Part shown: positions 10,201 to 22,986 of the stretch, piece after piece
How the letters are laid out: every line of letters starts with the position of its first letter
Position numbering within the stretch: the stretch's first letter is position 1
Assembly (NCBI GenBank): GCA_021399435.1
Contig: JAJTUP010000025.1
Span: 744,001-808,000 of the forward strand
Direction of reading: 5' to 3'
Source of the DNA: Diaporthe sp. PMI_573
Lineage: Eukaryota; Ascomycota; Sordariomycetes; Diaporthales; Diaporthaceae
DNA length: 64,000 nucleotides
The notes under the pieces: model-generated
Seen by the model: the letters and a program-made list of their open reading frames with translations, nothing else
The model's database searches: none
What the model was told of the DNA's origin: nothing
Made by a program: the position numbers and the translations under genes

Positions 10201-11883
10201 TTATTACTCAGCAAAAGATCTTACTTATTAGCAATAATAATCTATCTTGTTAATCTTATTATTTTATAATTGCCAAGCAATTATTAATTAGTGTTGGTCG
10301 GCCTTTATATATATATACAATAGAAAACCCCTCCTGGATATAAGGGTAAAAGACCTATAATTGTGTGTTTTTAACTGATTTGTATTCAACTATGTGATAT
10401 TTCTGTAACAAGGTTTTAAATGTTAAATCTTGTTAAAGAAATGCTTTCTATCCTTGGCTGCCCTCTTTCCTCTCTTTGACTTGTTGTTTTTAATTATTGT
10501 TTTGAGAGCAATAAGCTGGTCTATTTGTTTAGAATAGTCCTCAAACTTCTCTAAGGTAGTAATAAATATGTCGATCTGTTTAGTTATGCGAGGTCCCTTG
10601 TTGTCGCGCTCTTTTGCCTTTGCAAACGATGTCCTTGTATCGGCATGGACTTGCTTGTTGTAGTCAAAGTCTATTTCTGTGGCTGTTTGTGGCAGAGCTG
10701 TCAGGTCCATGCATCCAGATGCGCAGCAATGGAATGTGGTTGCCTTACCTGTCTGTTCCAACCGCAGCTGTGAACTCGCTCAGTGGACGTGTGCACTGGT
10801 TCAAGCTTGACTGTCGTCTCGGCTTCGGTGGCGCGGCAGGCTGAATGATTGCTTTCGTGTGGTCTTGCAACACAGCGGAACAAGGTCGTGTCGCTCGGTT
10901 TCGCCAGATGGGTGTGTTTGAGCAGAGCCAGAACCTGTGTGTGTCCCACGAGAGTATGCAGTCGGGGCAATGGCTGCTTTTATTATCGCCCATTTTGGCC
11001 AACTTGCCTGAGTTACACGGCAATGGCACTTTTACATAGTGCTTGACGGCGTCAGACTAGCTCGCGGCCCGCGATAGCTTCAACCTCGACGGGCTGACGG
11101 CTTGTCAACAGCACCGGCGCGAACAGACTAGGCACGGCCTAACGCTACGGCTTCTAGCGCAGAATGGCGGGCGGCTTCTGACTACAGACAGGTTTGTAGA
11201 AGATTGCAAAGTCACTGTGAAAAGTCCTGCATGGCAAAAATTACTGTTTTTTTTTAATTGTGTCTTGTCCTTCTAGGACACTAACTGTGGTTTCCAGCTA
11301 AATAGAGGAACTCAAACAAATACAAATAGTCGATATACGATAGAGAAAAGAGGTCATTTATAGTGTGGGATAGGTATTATTTGTGGTTGTCTGCTTGTAT
11401 ATAAAGGTTGCAGCTAAATGGCTGCATCCTTTGGCCTTAAGTAGCTATCTGGGTGGTTACATGACTAAGCATGTGACCTCGAGTGAATGTGCCGAATCCA
11501 CAAGAAGGAAGGTTAAAACCAGCCCTAACTTAAGGTTTGTCAACATTTGGGCCATTCGGAGGGCGCAAATTGTAGCCAAAGCAATTGAGGCTAAGTCAAC
11601 TGATAAAGAAGGGTCTGATGAAGAGGAAACGCCAGAAAATTGCATCGTGATGGCGACGACGGGCGTCGTCGACGAGGATAAAGTCAAATGGTAGTTGTGG
11701 CGGGTGGGCGATTTGGGTGGGCCGAATGGGGGGGTGGGCCGAATGTGCAGTGGCCGACTTAAAAGCCGCCCTGTCGCAGACCACATTGAGCGTTTTCACA
11801 GCTGCGGTTGGGGCATTGTGGCGGACTGCTTGCTGCTGGGCTTGGAAGCTGCAGCTAGGGTCAGAAAACACCACGAGTTAGTT

Positions 11884-11930
11884 GGATCGGGTGTAATCGG
11901 ATCGGGTGTAATCGGATCGGGTGTAATCGG
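11884..11930. repeat. 15-base tandem repeat, three units
   Basis: GGATCGGGTGTAATC is repeated three times without a mismatch, followed by GGACC. The short run lies in non-coding DNA. Confidence 0.85.
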
Positions 11931-12173
11931 ACCGTAGAAATGGCCCCTGGTTGCCTAAATAGGGTATTTAGTACAATAGACCTGAGTGTGTAAATGGTGG
12001 TGACGATATGTGTGGGCGTTGCATGAGAATGTTAGAGTTTTGGTGGGGTTTCGCACAAAAAAAAAAGAAAAAAAAAAGGCTTCCGTGACAACCCCTTTTG
12101 GCTGGCAAGTGGTTTTGGCGCCCACTACGCCGCAGGCGTATGGGGCAACCGAAGGGAAGAGACCGGCCCTTCT

Positions 12174-14157
<1,984 letters not shown>

Positions 14158-15135
14158 TCCCCTGTAAATCGCCCCCGTGTCCGAGAGGGAGAATTCCCAC
14201 GAGTCTCTGAGGCAAGTGTAATGTTCGACTGGATACCTGGGGTGGGAGAGAATGGTCAGCGTCATCACATATTGGAAATCCACAGCCGAAATTGGGAAAA
14301 GAATGTTGGTGGAACAGGCACCTGCTTCGAAAAGGAGAAGTCAGACGCCCCATGCGGGCGCAGGCCAGTGGTTGGTCCTGAGGAGGCGACGCCAAAGCTG
14401 AGACTACCAACGAAACGATTGCCTGGGGTGGGAAATTGACGGTCGTACCGGACGGGTGTCGCGAGAGGAGACGCAGAGACAAGGCAGCTGTCCTAAGTCG
14501 TACGTCGATTGACGTCAGGTCGGTGCTACCTTTTGTCCAAGGCCTGCTGACCTTTTTATGTTTCCCCCCCCCCTAAAAATATCGTTTGTGGCAGGCTGTG
14601 CGGTCGCAGTGCTGCAAATTGAAAAAAATTGAAAGGCAGTGCTATTCTTGTGGAAGCTGTTGCTTGTGATCTGGTCAAATGGTTGGAGTCTGCGTGCCGA
14701 TGACTGGGAGCGCAGAGATTCTTCTCGCTTAGATCCTTGGACATGAGTGGATGTCACAGCTTGCTCACTTGCATTTGGCAGTCACACCCGATCCTCGCGC
14801 CAAGCTGAGCTGCGGCCACCAGTGGAAATTGAGCCATGGGAAGGCGCGCTGCAGATGAGGTCAACGAGGATGGGTGGGCGGACTCCCAGCCCCAGGAAAC
14901 CTCGTCTACCTTGAGGCTTAGCGCGTTTCCATCAAAAGGCCGGTCGCGGGAGCCCTGGACATGACTTTGGATCGTATCATCTGAAGTCCCAGCATGAGCT
15001 AGAATAGAGACCGTTATGAAAACAAGACTACATCGTGTGTATCATGGGTTGTGCGTAGGTACATGTGAATTGCGTGTGCCCCAACCCTTTGCCCCTGGCC
15101 TGGCTTCCACGGTCGGTACTTTTGTTTCTGTCTGA
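14158..15135. other. Intergenic between GH47 gene and membrane protein
   Basis: Upstream DNA of the GH47 gene and 3' flank of the next - strand gene. It contains a poly-C run near 14565-14573. Frames on either strand show no family features. Confidence 0.5.
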
Positions 15136-16116
15136 TTAGCCACAAAGCTCTACGGGGGTAGCGCTCCGATGCTCAGAATGCAGCTCCAAGGCCCGTATTT
15201 CACCGTCATTGTCAACTTCCGAAGGAAAAGGCTGGCCTGGCTCCGCCTCGACAGCAACACCGGACAGATCGTCCGTCCTTGCTTCTCTTGTGTCACGTTC
15301 TCTTCTTCGCCTTCGGCATCGAATCAAGCAGAAGAATGCAAGGAGAGATGCCAAACCAATGACACCAAGCCCAACGCCCACCCATATCCCAACAGCAGCG
15401 CCCCTTGCCAGGCCGGACGTCGAGCCACTCGTGGATGTAGGTGATGTCGTAGACGAACTGGTCGGCGTGGCAGTCTGCGAAAGCGACGTTGTGAAGGACA
15501 GCGTTGATATGCTGGTACCCGATGTTTGTCTGATATTCCAGCCGACAACGGCAATCGCTCCCACGGTCGATCGCTTCGCCGATACGGTGGTTGTCATGAT
15601 CGACCAGACGGAGGGGCCGTCGGTATATGCAAATATACCAGAGTATCCGCTGTTAACGGTCGACAAGCAAGCACCCAACACCTCGCCGTCTGCCAGGTAG
15701 TAACCGCTAATTAATACATCACGTCAGTCCACAGAGCACACCAGCAGCCATTCTTTCCATGTTTGCTCGGTCACTCACGGAGGGCAGCACATTGCTGCTG
15801 TGCTCGAGACATCCTTCACAGACGTAGCCACTGTATTCCAACTGCTCGGGCATGACAAAGGGCCTATTGAAACTACGGTGTGGTCTGAAACGGCGTTTCC
15901 AAGATCGGCTTGGTTCCACCATGTGGTGACGGCTGGAGGTTGACAAATAACATTGCTGTTAATGTCGAGTCCATAACCAGGATCGTAGGCCACGTAACTC
16001 GAGCCATTTTGTCGAAAGATTGACGTGCAAGATTCTGGCGGGGCGAACACAGTCTTAAGGGGTATATAAGATGTAACTTCACCAGAGTCGGTGTCCGCTG
16101 GGTAGAGACTTGCCAT
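15136..16116 (-). CDS. Single-pass membrane protein with Ser/Thr-rich stalk
   Basis: Two exons (16116-15779 and 15706-15136; intron GTGAGT...TTAG) give 302 residues. The outer part is about 170 residues with Cys pairs (PPESCTSIFRQ, CQPPAVTTWW, AAMCCPPGYYLADG). A stalk of Ser and Thr follows (SSSTTSPTSTSGSTSG), then one membrane helix near residues 216-241 (GIWVGVGLGVIGLASLLAFF), an Arg-rich stop-transfer run (RCRRRRRERD) and an acidic cytosolic tail. This architecture is common in fungal cell-surface sensors and wall-associated proteins. I see no WSC or other named domain. The chosen start lacks a signal peptide, so a short 5' exon encoding one may be missing upstream of 16116. Function is unknown; surface location is inferred. 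Confidence 0.7.
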
Positions 16117-16668
16117 CAAGCTTGCGAGGATTCAGGGTGCAGTGGGAACCACGGCTGGGAAAAGGGTTTGAAGCTCCAAACATGAGAGGCCAAGAGTGGA
16201 GAGGGCGTGGCTTACTTTAAATGGGCGTGACTGCAAAACAATGCCCCGTGTGGGATGACAAGCAGGCGCCGGCTTGTGGACTTGGGCGGCTGCCCCGTGT
16301 TCGACCGGCTGAATGGACAGTTCTGGTACTCAAGGTATCAGAGCCGCCACGGGTGGCCGTGGGGGAGAGAGAGACAGGGTTACTGATCAATCAAGGCTGG
16401 ATGCTCACAGAGCTCTGCGGTAGACTTAGGGTCAGCAGTCCACGCAAAACAACTTTGGGAGCTAGAGTGAACGGCAGGTGCTGAGGGCTTGCTACCCTAC
16501 ACCTTCTGCCGGCACACTGCTGAGGGTCTCTTCTGGTTTCCTTTTTTTCTCCCTGAGACAGACCAACTTGTAAATCTACATAATTTGGTGAAAATTTCGA
16601 GCCACAGTGTCGTGAAGCCCAAGTGACATCTCAGCCAGGGGGAACAATTCACATGGAATAAGCCTTCT
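16117..16668. other. Intergenic
   Basis: Possible location of a missing 5' exon and the promoter of the membrane protein gene. A GTAAGC donor-like site occurs on the minus strand near 16215, but no signal-peptide exon could be confirmed. Confidence 0.4.
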
Positions 16669-16818
16669 GTCGGTTGGCTATCTTCACGTACGTGCAGATG
16701 GTCTGTTTGGTGTTGTGTAGGTTGCTTGGTTTTTGTTAACTGCACCGTGGGCGCCGTGGGCGCCAAAGCGTTTAGGTGTAGGTGCAGTCTGCTGCTGACT
16801 AAGCACTATGGAGGCTAG
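16669..16818. repeat. Direct repeat copy A (150 bases)
   Basis: It runs from TGTCGGTTGGCTATC to GCACTATGGAGGCTAG and matches 17349-17478 in the same orientation. It carries about 20 extra bases with the short duplication GTGGGCGCC. CG and TG sites are retained here where the other copy has TA. Confidence 0.8.
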
Positions 16819-16975
16819 TTTGCTTGCTTGCTTGCTTGCTTGCTTGGGCGACGTTTGCTTGGGCGACGTTTGCTTGCTTGGGCGACGTCGGCTTGCTTGG
16901 GCGACATTTGCTTGGGCGACGTCGGCTTGCTTGGGCGACGTCGGCTTTCTTGGGCAACGTCGGCTTGCTTTTTTT
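16819..16975. repeat. Minisatellite of TTGC and GGGCGACGT units
   Basis: It begins with about six TTGC units and continues with seven copies of a variable 15-23 base unit built from GCTTGGGCGACGT followed by TTGCTT or CGGCTT. Individual units vary by a base or two. Reading frames across it give a repetitive Leu-Ala-Cys-rich peptide, which is a by-product rather than a gene. It begins directly at the end of repeat copy A. Confidence 0.9.
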
Positions 16976-17348
16976 TGGAGGGAGGGGGGGGTTCTGGAGG
17001 GTGTTTTTCAAGACGTAACCAGCAAAGGTGTCCCGTTTATCGTCGTGCTGGCTTAAGGGATCGCACAAGGTTGTCGTTTTCGAGAACAATCGGCGAGATT
17101 AAAGCTCGGTAAAAGTCGCGGGATGTTTAAGGCATAATAAACTCGTGTAATAATTTTGATACAGAAAACTAATTAAGTGTATCGTGATTACACAATGGCG
17201 GCAATGGCGGCAAAAGAATGCGTTTACCCAAGTATTAACAATATTACAGCATTAGTATAGCTGCCTCTAATAGAGAAATCATTAAGTATTAAAGTAGTCA
17301 ATTACCTCTTCAACCTTGCTATCAGAAGCTAGTTGACAACTAATTAGT
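16976..17348. other. Spacer between the two direct repeats
   Basis: It starts with a purine-rich GGAGGGAGGGGGGG run and becomes AT-rich. No coding sequence is recognisable. Confidence 0.5.
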
Positions 17349-17478
17349 GTCGGTTAGCTATCTTTAACTATGTGCAGATAGTCTGTTTAGTACTGTGTTG
17401 GTTGCTTGGTTTTTGTTAGGCGCCAAAGCGTTTAGGTGTAGGTGTAATCTGCTGCTGACTAAGCACTATAGAGGCTAG
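17349..17478. repeat. Direct repeat copy B (130 bases)
   Basis: Second copy of the 16669-16818 repeat. Shared blocks include TTGCTTGGTTTTTGTTA and GCGTTTAGGTGTAGGTG, then CTGCTGACTAAGCACTAT. Differences are mostly G-to-A at TG (GGTTGGC to GGTTAGC, ATGG to ATAG, TTTGG to TTTAG), equal to CpA-to-TpA on the other strand, as RIP makes. Confidence 0.8.
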
Positions 17479-18077
17479 CTATTGGCCAAAACCTTTTTTA
17501 TTTTTTTCGCTGCCGTGGGTCTCTAATTACATTCTTAATTACATGTCTCCTATACTAGTTGCCTAACATAAAAATCTCTTACAACTTTAATATAAAAGCT
17601 ATTCTTATCTTAGGGTAGACTTGTTTATTATAGTTAAAGTTTATTTTTATAGCTATTTTTAGTACAGCCGTTAGAATATTATCTTACTATTATCAGCAAT
17701 ATGTTTATTGCCTAGTACCCGGGCTGGCGGTACCCCTTACTGTGTAGTCCCACCCTCCGAGGTCGGTTGTCCCGTAAAGAAAGTGCCTCTTGACCTAAGG
17801 ATAGACATAAAAACTGGCCATGTAATGTTTGAATAGGCTTCGTTTCACTACTGGCTATCTGGAAAACCCCGATGTTAAAACAAGTTGTTAATACAAGACT
17901 TCTATAAGGCGTAACTTTGGTACCCATGGAATAGCAACCCAGGCTTGAAGGACCTAAATTTTGAAAAGGCAAGGCAATCAAGAATCCAATATTGTTGCTT
18001 CAGGCAAGATATTTTTCACATGATTCCGACTTTTGTACTCCTCATGTATTTACTACCATAGCGTCTGGCCTAGACTG
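17479..18077. other. AT-rich spacer downstream of the repeat island
   Basis: 17.48-17.7 kb is AT-rich. 17.7-18.0 kb has normal composition. Frames up to 89 codons show nothing recognisable. It includes the 3' flank of the hydrolase gene. Confidence 0.5.
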
Positions 18078-19268
18078 TCAGCTTCTGATCGTTATCTCCT
18101 CCTCTACAATTGCAGCGAGTTCCAAATTATTCTCCTCTAGAAAGAAGAAATGACCATTGCCCACTAGCCCCTGGTCCCCGAACTTCACCCATTTCACATC
18201 CTCCACACCTGCTTGGTGGAGATACAAGACAAAACAGTGGTCATATGTTATATGAGGGGAGTTGGCGGCCGTGAACATAACATACGGGACCTTGGCAATC
18301 TGAGATAGAGAACGGACCACGGTACCATTAGACTGCAAAAAGCACGAACGGAGGCCGGCAAGGTCCTGTCCGACTTCGACCGCGACCAGGTCCTCTGTGA
18401 CATTGACTACTGGTGGTTCGTATGTGATGGCGGTGTTGGTAAGCCCCCAAGGTCGACTGCGGGTACGGCCAACCGAAGGAACGGTAGAGTTGCCGATGAG
18501 ACTCTGAAAGGGAATATTCCCGGGCTCCAAGTTGATGGTTGCCCGGACCATCTCTGGGCACTCGTCCGACATCAGCGCAGAGTAAGTCGCCGCCGCCGAG
18601 TGCCCCACGAGAAACGACTGTCCGATCAGCGATAGCAGCTTGCATCCGGCTGCCCGCATCGACAGCTCCTGTGCCGTGCTGTTGGACGTCAGGGGCACCG
18701 TGGACGCGAAGAAGGCGTCGAAGACCGGGTCTCCTTTCGTCCCGTTGCCCGGCCACTTGTCGTGTCCCTGTGACTGAGGGTATGCATTCAGATTTTCAGG
18801 GGCAGTGAAGCCATTTTCATGAATGGACACTGTTGATCCCAGGCGGAGGGGGTATTTGCTGATGTCATTCTGTCCGCTCCGGCCATTGGCAGTTATATCG
18901 ACAATGTAGACTTGGTACCCTTTTTCGAGAAAGTATGCTGCCCATCCCTTGCGGTTGTCTGGTGTGTTGAGCCAAACGTTCCCAGCAGGTATACCGGCTG
19001 AGATGAATACGATCGGGAAAGTTTTGTTAACGCCGGAGGTTGGTGTCAACTTCTCAACGTACATCTGGTCTGAAAAGATGTACGATGTTCCGCTGGTCAC
19101 ATAGTCGCCTCCAATGAAGAAGACGTCTCGGTGATAGGGTGGCTCAGCAGGCTTACACTCAGGCTTCACTGCATTGATGCCAATGCAGGCGGAGTCTGAT
19201 GCGATCGCTAGCCCAGCACCAAAGGCAGCCCACGCGACGAGACCGTCCCGGAAAAGTGGCCAGTGCAT
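18078..19268 (-). CDS. Secreted alpha/beta-hydrolase, 396 residues
   Basis: The frame is open further upstream, but the ATG at 19268 gives a signal peptide (MHWPLFRDGLVAWAAFGAGL, then AIASDSACIG), so that start is preferred over the upstream one at 19364. The fold is marked by strand-turn pieces PIVFISAGIPAG and YQVYIVDITANGRSGQN, the nucleophile elbow GHSAA (Ser about residue 224), the helper segment INLEPGNIPF after it, and a late HITYDHCF region. The last His may be in VGNGHFFFLEEN. Five or more NxS/T sites fit secretion. The substrate is unknown; members of this fungal family act as esterases or hydrolases on small molecules. No introns. It lies 470 bases from the MFS gene in the same direction. 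Confidence 0.85.
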   Translation of the reverse strand: MHWPLFRDGLVAWAAFGAGLAIASDSACIGINAVKPECKPAEPPYHRDVFFIGGDYVTSGTSYIFSDQMYVEKLTPTSGVNKTFPIVFISAGIPAGNVWLNTPDNRKGWAAYFLEKGYQVYIVDITANGRSGQNDISKYPLRLGSTVSIHENGFTAPENLNAYPQSQGHDKWPGNGTKGDPVFDAFFASTVPLTSNSTAQELSMRAAGCKLLSLIGQSFLVGHSAAATYSALMSDECPEMVRATINLEPGNIPFQSLIGNSTVPSVGRTRSRPWGLTNTAITYEPPVVNVTEDLVAVEVGQDLAGLRSCFLQSNGTVVRSLSQIAKVPYVMFTAANSPHITYDHCFVLYLHQAGVEDVKWVKFGDQGLVGNGHFFFLEENNLELAAIVEEEITIRS

Positions 19269-19740
19269 GTTCTGAATAGGTACGACTGGTTCACGTTGGT
19301 TCTGGTTGAGCCGATCTGATATGGACACCAATGGTGCAGGATAGAGGCGAAAGATGGCTTCCAAATTGTTCCTGTCCTTGGGACTTTATCTGTCCTATTC
19401 CAGGGGCGCGTTGAGATCCATGCAGGGTTGAAGGCACTAGGTAAAATTGTCTCGGTGGATATGCATGTGGGCTTGCAGATTATTGGGCGCGTCCACGGGC
19501 TAGCAGGGCCATCTCGGAGCTCCTCCTTCACGTTTATGGAAGTCTAGGCCATCAGAGATTAATCATATCGATTTTTTTGATTTTTAAAAAATCGGCATTG
19601 AATCTGAGAGGTTTGTAGATTAAGATATTGACGCCTACTACCAGTACGGAGTAGTATACTGTGGGCGTCTACATCGGCAAGCCCATACTATGCTGTCAAT
19701 TACAGGAACATATTCAATCTCTACCCAATAGCTTGGCCAT
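19269..19740. other. Intergenic between hydrolase and MFS genes
   Basis: Promoter of the hydrolase gene and 3' region of the MFS gene. It has an AT-rich run near 19570-19600. No genes seen. Confidence 0.5.
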
Positions 19741-21460
19741 TTAGTCACGCTTGGCGCCCACCTTCCCAGCTCGCCGCAAGCCGAATATACCAACGAAAGC
19801 ACACGACACCATCAGCGCAAACATGGCCCAAAAGGTGGCTCGATATCCGGCCATGAGTTTCTCGGGAGACCCAGCCGCGCCAGGCTCGCCCTTGGCCGTC
19901 AGCGTCGATACAACTTGCATAGCAGTTAGGCCGAGTGAGCTGCCAAACTGCGCAGCGGTGTTGAAAACGGCCCCAGCCAGCGATTGTGTATCCTCCGGAA
20001 AGACATTCGAGACCACAATGAGCCCCACAGTAAACAGTACATCTCCGCTGATTGGCATCAGAATCTGGGCGAAGAAGGCGTTGTACCAGTATGGCCACTG
20101 CGGCTGGACGAGGGCCATCAGGAGTGGGGCGATGGCACACAAGACCGATGAGCCAACGACAAGCCAGACCGCGGAGATCTTATCGACTACAAGCCCGGTG
20201 GAAAAGTTCAATGCGACGCCCACTATCAGACTTGGCAATATTCTGATGGACGCTTGAAGAGCTGACAACTGCTGGACTTCTTGGAAGCTGGTTGTGGACA
20301 GCCTATCAGTACGCCGACAACTGGAGGCGATCTGGAAAGCTATCGAAAATTTCACTTACAACAAACTGCTAAATTGCTCCATAGAGTTCAGGACACCGAA
20401 AGATATCATTATTGTTAGGCATATCGTGGAAAATGCCAGGTTCTTCCAGAGGTTGTTTGGCATCAGGGCCGTCTTCCCAACCTTGACGCGGTAATGAACC
20501 CAGGACAAAAAGGCTGGTAGCGCTGCAGTAGCCACAGCAAGCAAAACAATGGTTTTGGTGTCACGGATTCTGTAGACATCGGTGCTTAAGATCCTGTAAC
20601 CTCGTAAGCTTCACTCCAGTGCTCGGACGCTAATGGCCACAGGATCTGCTCTGCACTCACGCCAGTAAATAGGACAAGCAGGCAAAAAATGCCGATGCGA
20701 TGGTCGCACCAATCCAATCCACCTTGGTGGCCAGTTGAGTCATAATGTGTTGCGCGTTCCGCTTACTCTTGGGCAGAACTCGCAGCCCAATTGCAAAAAG
20801 CAGCAGCATCGCGCCCCCGTCAATGAACCAGCCCGCACGCCAACCAATGGTATCGATCAGAATACCACCAAGGACCAGTCCGAGAGAAAACCCAAGGGGT
20901 TGACTGAGTCCGATACAGGAGAAGGCAATGTTCCTGCTTCGCCCCTGCGGCAGGTTACCGGCCACAATGGCCACCGAGGATGAAAGGTGCAGACTCATGG
21001 CGACCCCCTGGATGACTCTCAAGACGATGAATTGAACGCCATTCCGCACGAAGCCGCTCCCGAGAATGCTGACTGCGAGCGTGAAGCAGCCCACCAAGTC
21101 CACGGCCCGAGTGCCCAGGATATCGGCGACGGAGCCCGCTAGCAGGAGGGTAGACGCGATAGTGAGCCCGTACACGGATGATGGCCAGAAGAAGAGCTCC
21201 TCGGGGACCTTGAGGTCGGAGGTGATTCGGGGGAGGCCGACTGTGATGTACCCATTGATCACGGAGCTCAGAAGGTTTACTCCCGCAAGCTGGGCGGTGA
21301 GAATGACCGGGTGAAGCTTTGGTGGGCCCTGCTGGACTGCTGGAGCATCCTCGGATCGGCGGGCGGCGAGAGAGGCTGGAGTGTCGCGATCGACAGCGCG
21401 GATGGTGCGCAGGGCGGTATCATCTTGATATTCTTCTGTGACAGTGACTGAGGTCGCCAT
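19741..21460 (-). CDS. MFS efflux transporter, DHA2-like
   Basis: Three exons (21460-20661, 20593-20360, 20287-19741) join in frame to 526 residues. The start at 21460 (MATSVTVTEEYQDD) is preferred; an in-frame upstream extension lacks support. After a 55-residue cytosolic head, membrane segments begin with VILTAQLAGVNLLSSVINGY. The family signature between helices 2 and 3 is present as LLAGSVADILGTRAVDL, and the motif C-like glycine-rich helix is LGFSLGLVLGGILIDTIGWR. Exon 2 encodes the central helices, and exon 3 the final block up to a basic tail (RRAGKVGAKRD). These carriers expel drugs or metabolites in exchange for protons at the plasma membrane. The substrate cannot be read from sequence. 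No damage seen. Confidence 0.9.
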
Positions 21461-22289
21461 CTTGTTCGACTTCCCTCGATACCTGATGTGGAAGTACGCT
21501 TTGGGTCCGCAAAACTTGATGATTGTGTTTGAACTTGGCGCCAAAATTCTGACCACTGGGCGTCGAAAGAGGCGAATTCTTTGATGCGTCCGCTACTACA
21601 TCTGAGGTTAGTGTTGAAGAAGATAGAACATTATGTCAGAAGATAGAAATACTGGATTTACAGACGACCAAACTTTTTGGGCCCATCTGTCCCCACTTTT
21701 CCAGTCCCGAGGCCGGAGCTCCGACTGACCGGAACGCCGAAATGCTCGGGACGTGCAACGGCCCGGCACGGACGGGCTTGATGCATAAATGCAACATTCA
21801 TGTCATACCTACGTATGGTCGGATCAGATAGGTGCATCTCATAAGTGAAGCCATTGTAATCCGACAGGAGGCCACAGTGCATCTTACACCGTCGATACTT
21901 CTCGAGGGTACAAAGGATACGCTTTTGATCATCCCCTGAAGTCTTAGCATACGTCCTCCGGTCATCCATCTCCCACTCCAAGGCGGTCAGGGGAAAATTT
22001 GATAACGGAAGGCAATTTGAAGTAATTTCTGCTCATTCACGTGTGCAGAGGAATGGTGGCTGGATAAAACATCAATTGATAAGCAACATCCCATCTACCT
22101 ACTTACTCTTCTTGCTGCTTTGACGTCGGCGCTGCGTGGTACCGCGATATTCTGCTGCCGCATTATCCATCCATCCAAAAGAGCTCCTAAGATTCGGGAA
22201 ATAACTATTCCACTTGAATTATGCAACCGAAGCCATCTTACTGTGGGCTAAAATTCTTTCTGATCTGACTCTGGGGAGCCGCCCGGATA
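21461..22289. other. Intergenic upstream of the MFS gene
   Basis: MFS promoter region (-) and 3' flank of the 201-residue gene. The 107-codon minus frame 21981-21658 has no motif and is probably chance. Confidence 0.45.
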
Positions 22290-22986
22290 CTAGCTCTCAG
22301 ACTTCAGCTCCTTCGCCTCGGAATCCCTTTCAGCCACTGAACTATTTATCCTCTTCCGATCCTGGGAGCCTTTCCTCTTTTGACAGCATCTGGGGACAGC
22401 CAGCACCTTCTTTCCCGCGTAATCAGCTGGGTCTACGGGGAATAGCAGGTGCTCATTAGCATACGCTGCACCGTGGGCAAACGGCCCATCATTCGCCTCC
22501 ATCTCGATGATATTGATCTGAAGTACATCCAGATCGACGTCCTCGGCCGGGACAAGATGATCAAATGTGACGCCGTAGTAGTCAATGTTTCTAAAGGGAT
22601 TGTCAGTGGTCAGGGAGTCGAGTCCAAGGGACTGTGAGCAGTGCGGCACGGAAGCGACCAGGTAGGCGTGTGCTCACTCACTTGTGTGGTATCTCGCCCA
22701 TCACCCAGCCCAAGTACTCATCCCTCACAATTACATCACCAACGACCTCGGAACGAACATCTTGCCCATAGATTACCCGGTAAGTCAGCTTTGCAAGCTC
22801 ATGGGCGGCCGGTTGTGGGAACATCAGGGCCAAGGGATCGGTGTGCCATTGTATGGAGGGCAGGAGCTTCTGTATGGCGACCAGAGGCCCCTCGATCTGG
22901 ATCCTCAGAGGCTTGTCGAGCGGCGGAGGATGAAGCGGGTGAGCGGGGTCGTTTACGCAAGGCGGGATGTCAAGTTCGAAACTCAT
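22290..22986 (-). CDS. Unrecognised 201-residue soluble protein
   Basis: Two exons (22986-22682 and 22590-22290; intron GTGAGT...TTTAG) join in frame to 201 residues. It begins MSFELDIPPCVNDPAHPLHP. The middle has mixed strands and helices (KPLRIQIEGPLVAIQKLLPS, TYRVIYGQDVRSEVVGD, VIVRDEYLGWVMGEIPHK) and exon 2 continues with NIDYYGVTFDHLVPAEDVD and LDVLQINIIEMEANDGPFAH. The last 35 residues are highly charged (QKRKGSQDRKR). There is no signal peptide or membrane helix, so it is probably intracellular. A clean splice and balanced composition support a real gene. I do not recognise the family and no catalytic motif is apparent. Confidence 0.65.

Larger units (their letters stand above)
7654..12173. 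other. Gene-poor, AT-rich repeat and transposon-remnant block
   Basis: About 4.5 kb without a convincing gene. 7.7-8.4 kb and 8.8-9.7 kb are very AT-rich with stops in all frames. 8.4-8.8 kb and 9.66-10.2 kb are less AT-rich islands. The block includes a readable copia fragment, a diverged repeat pair and a 15-base tandem repeat, listed separately. Short frames such as 10761-10423 (-) and 11383-11694 (+) lack recognisable domains. The pattern fits old transposons decayed by RIP. Confidence 0.75.

Noticed and set aside
10423..10761. 112-codon minus frame with a charged C-terminus
   Set aside because: It lies inside the repeat block and shows no family feature; could be a transposon fragment but cannot be supported.
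21658..21981. 107-codon minus frame
   Set aside because: No motif, no splice logic and ordinary non-coding composition; probably chance.
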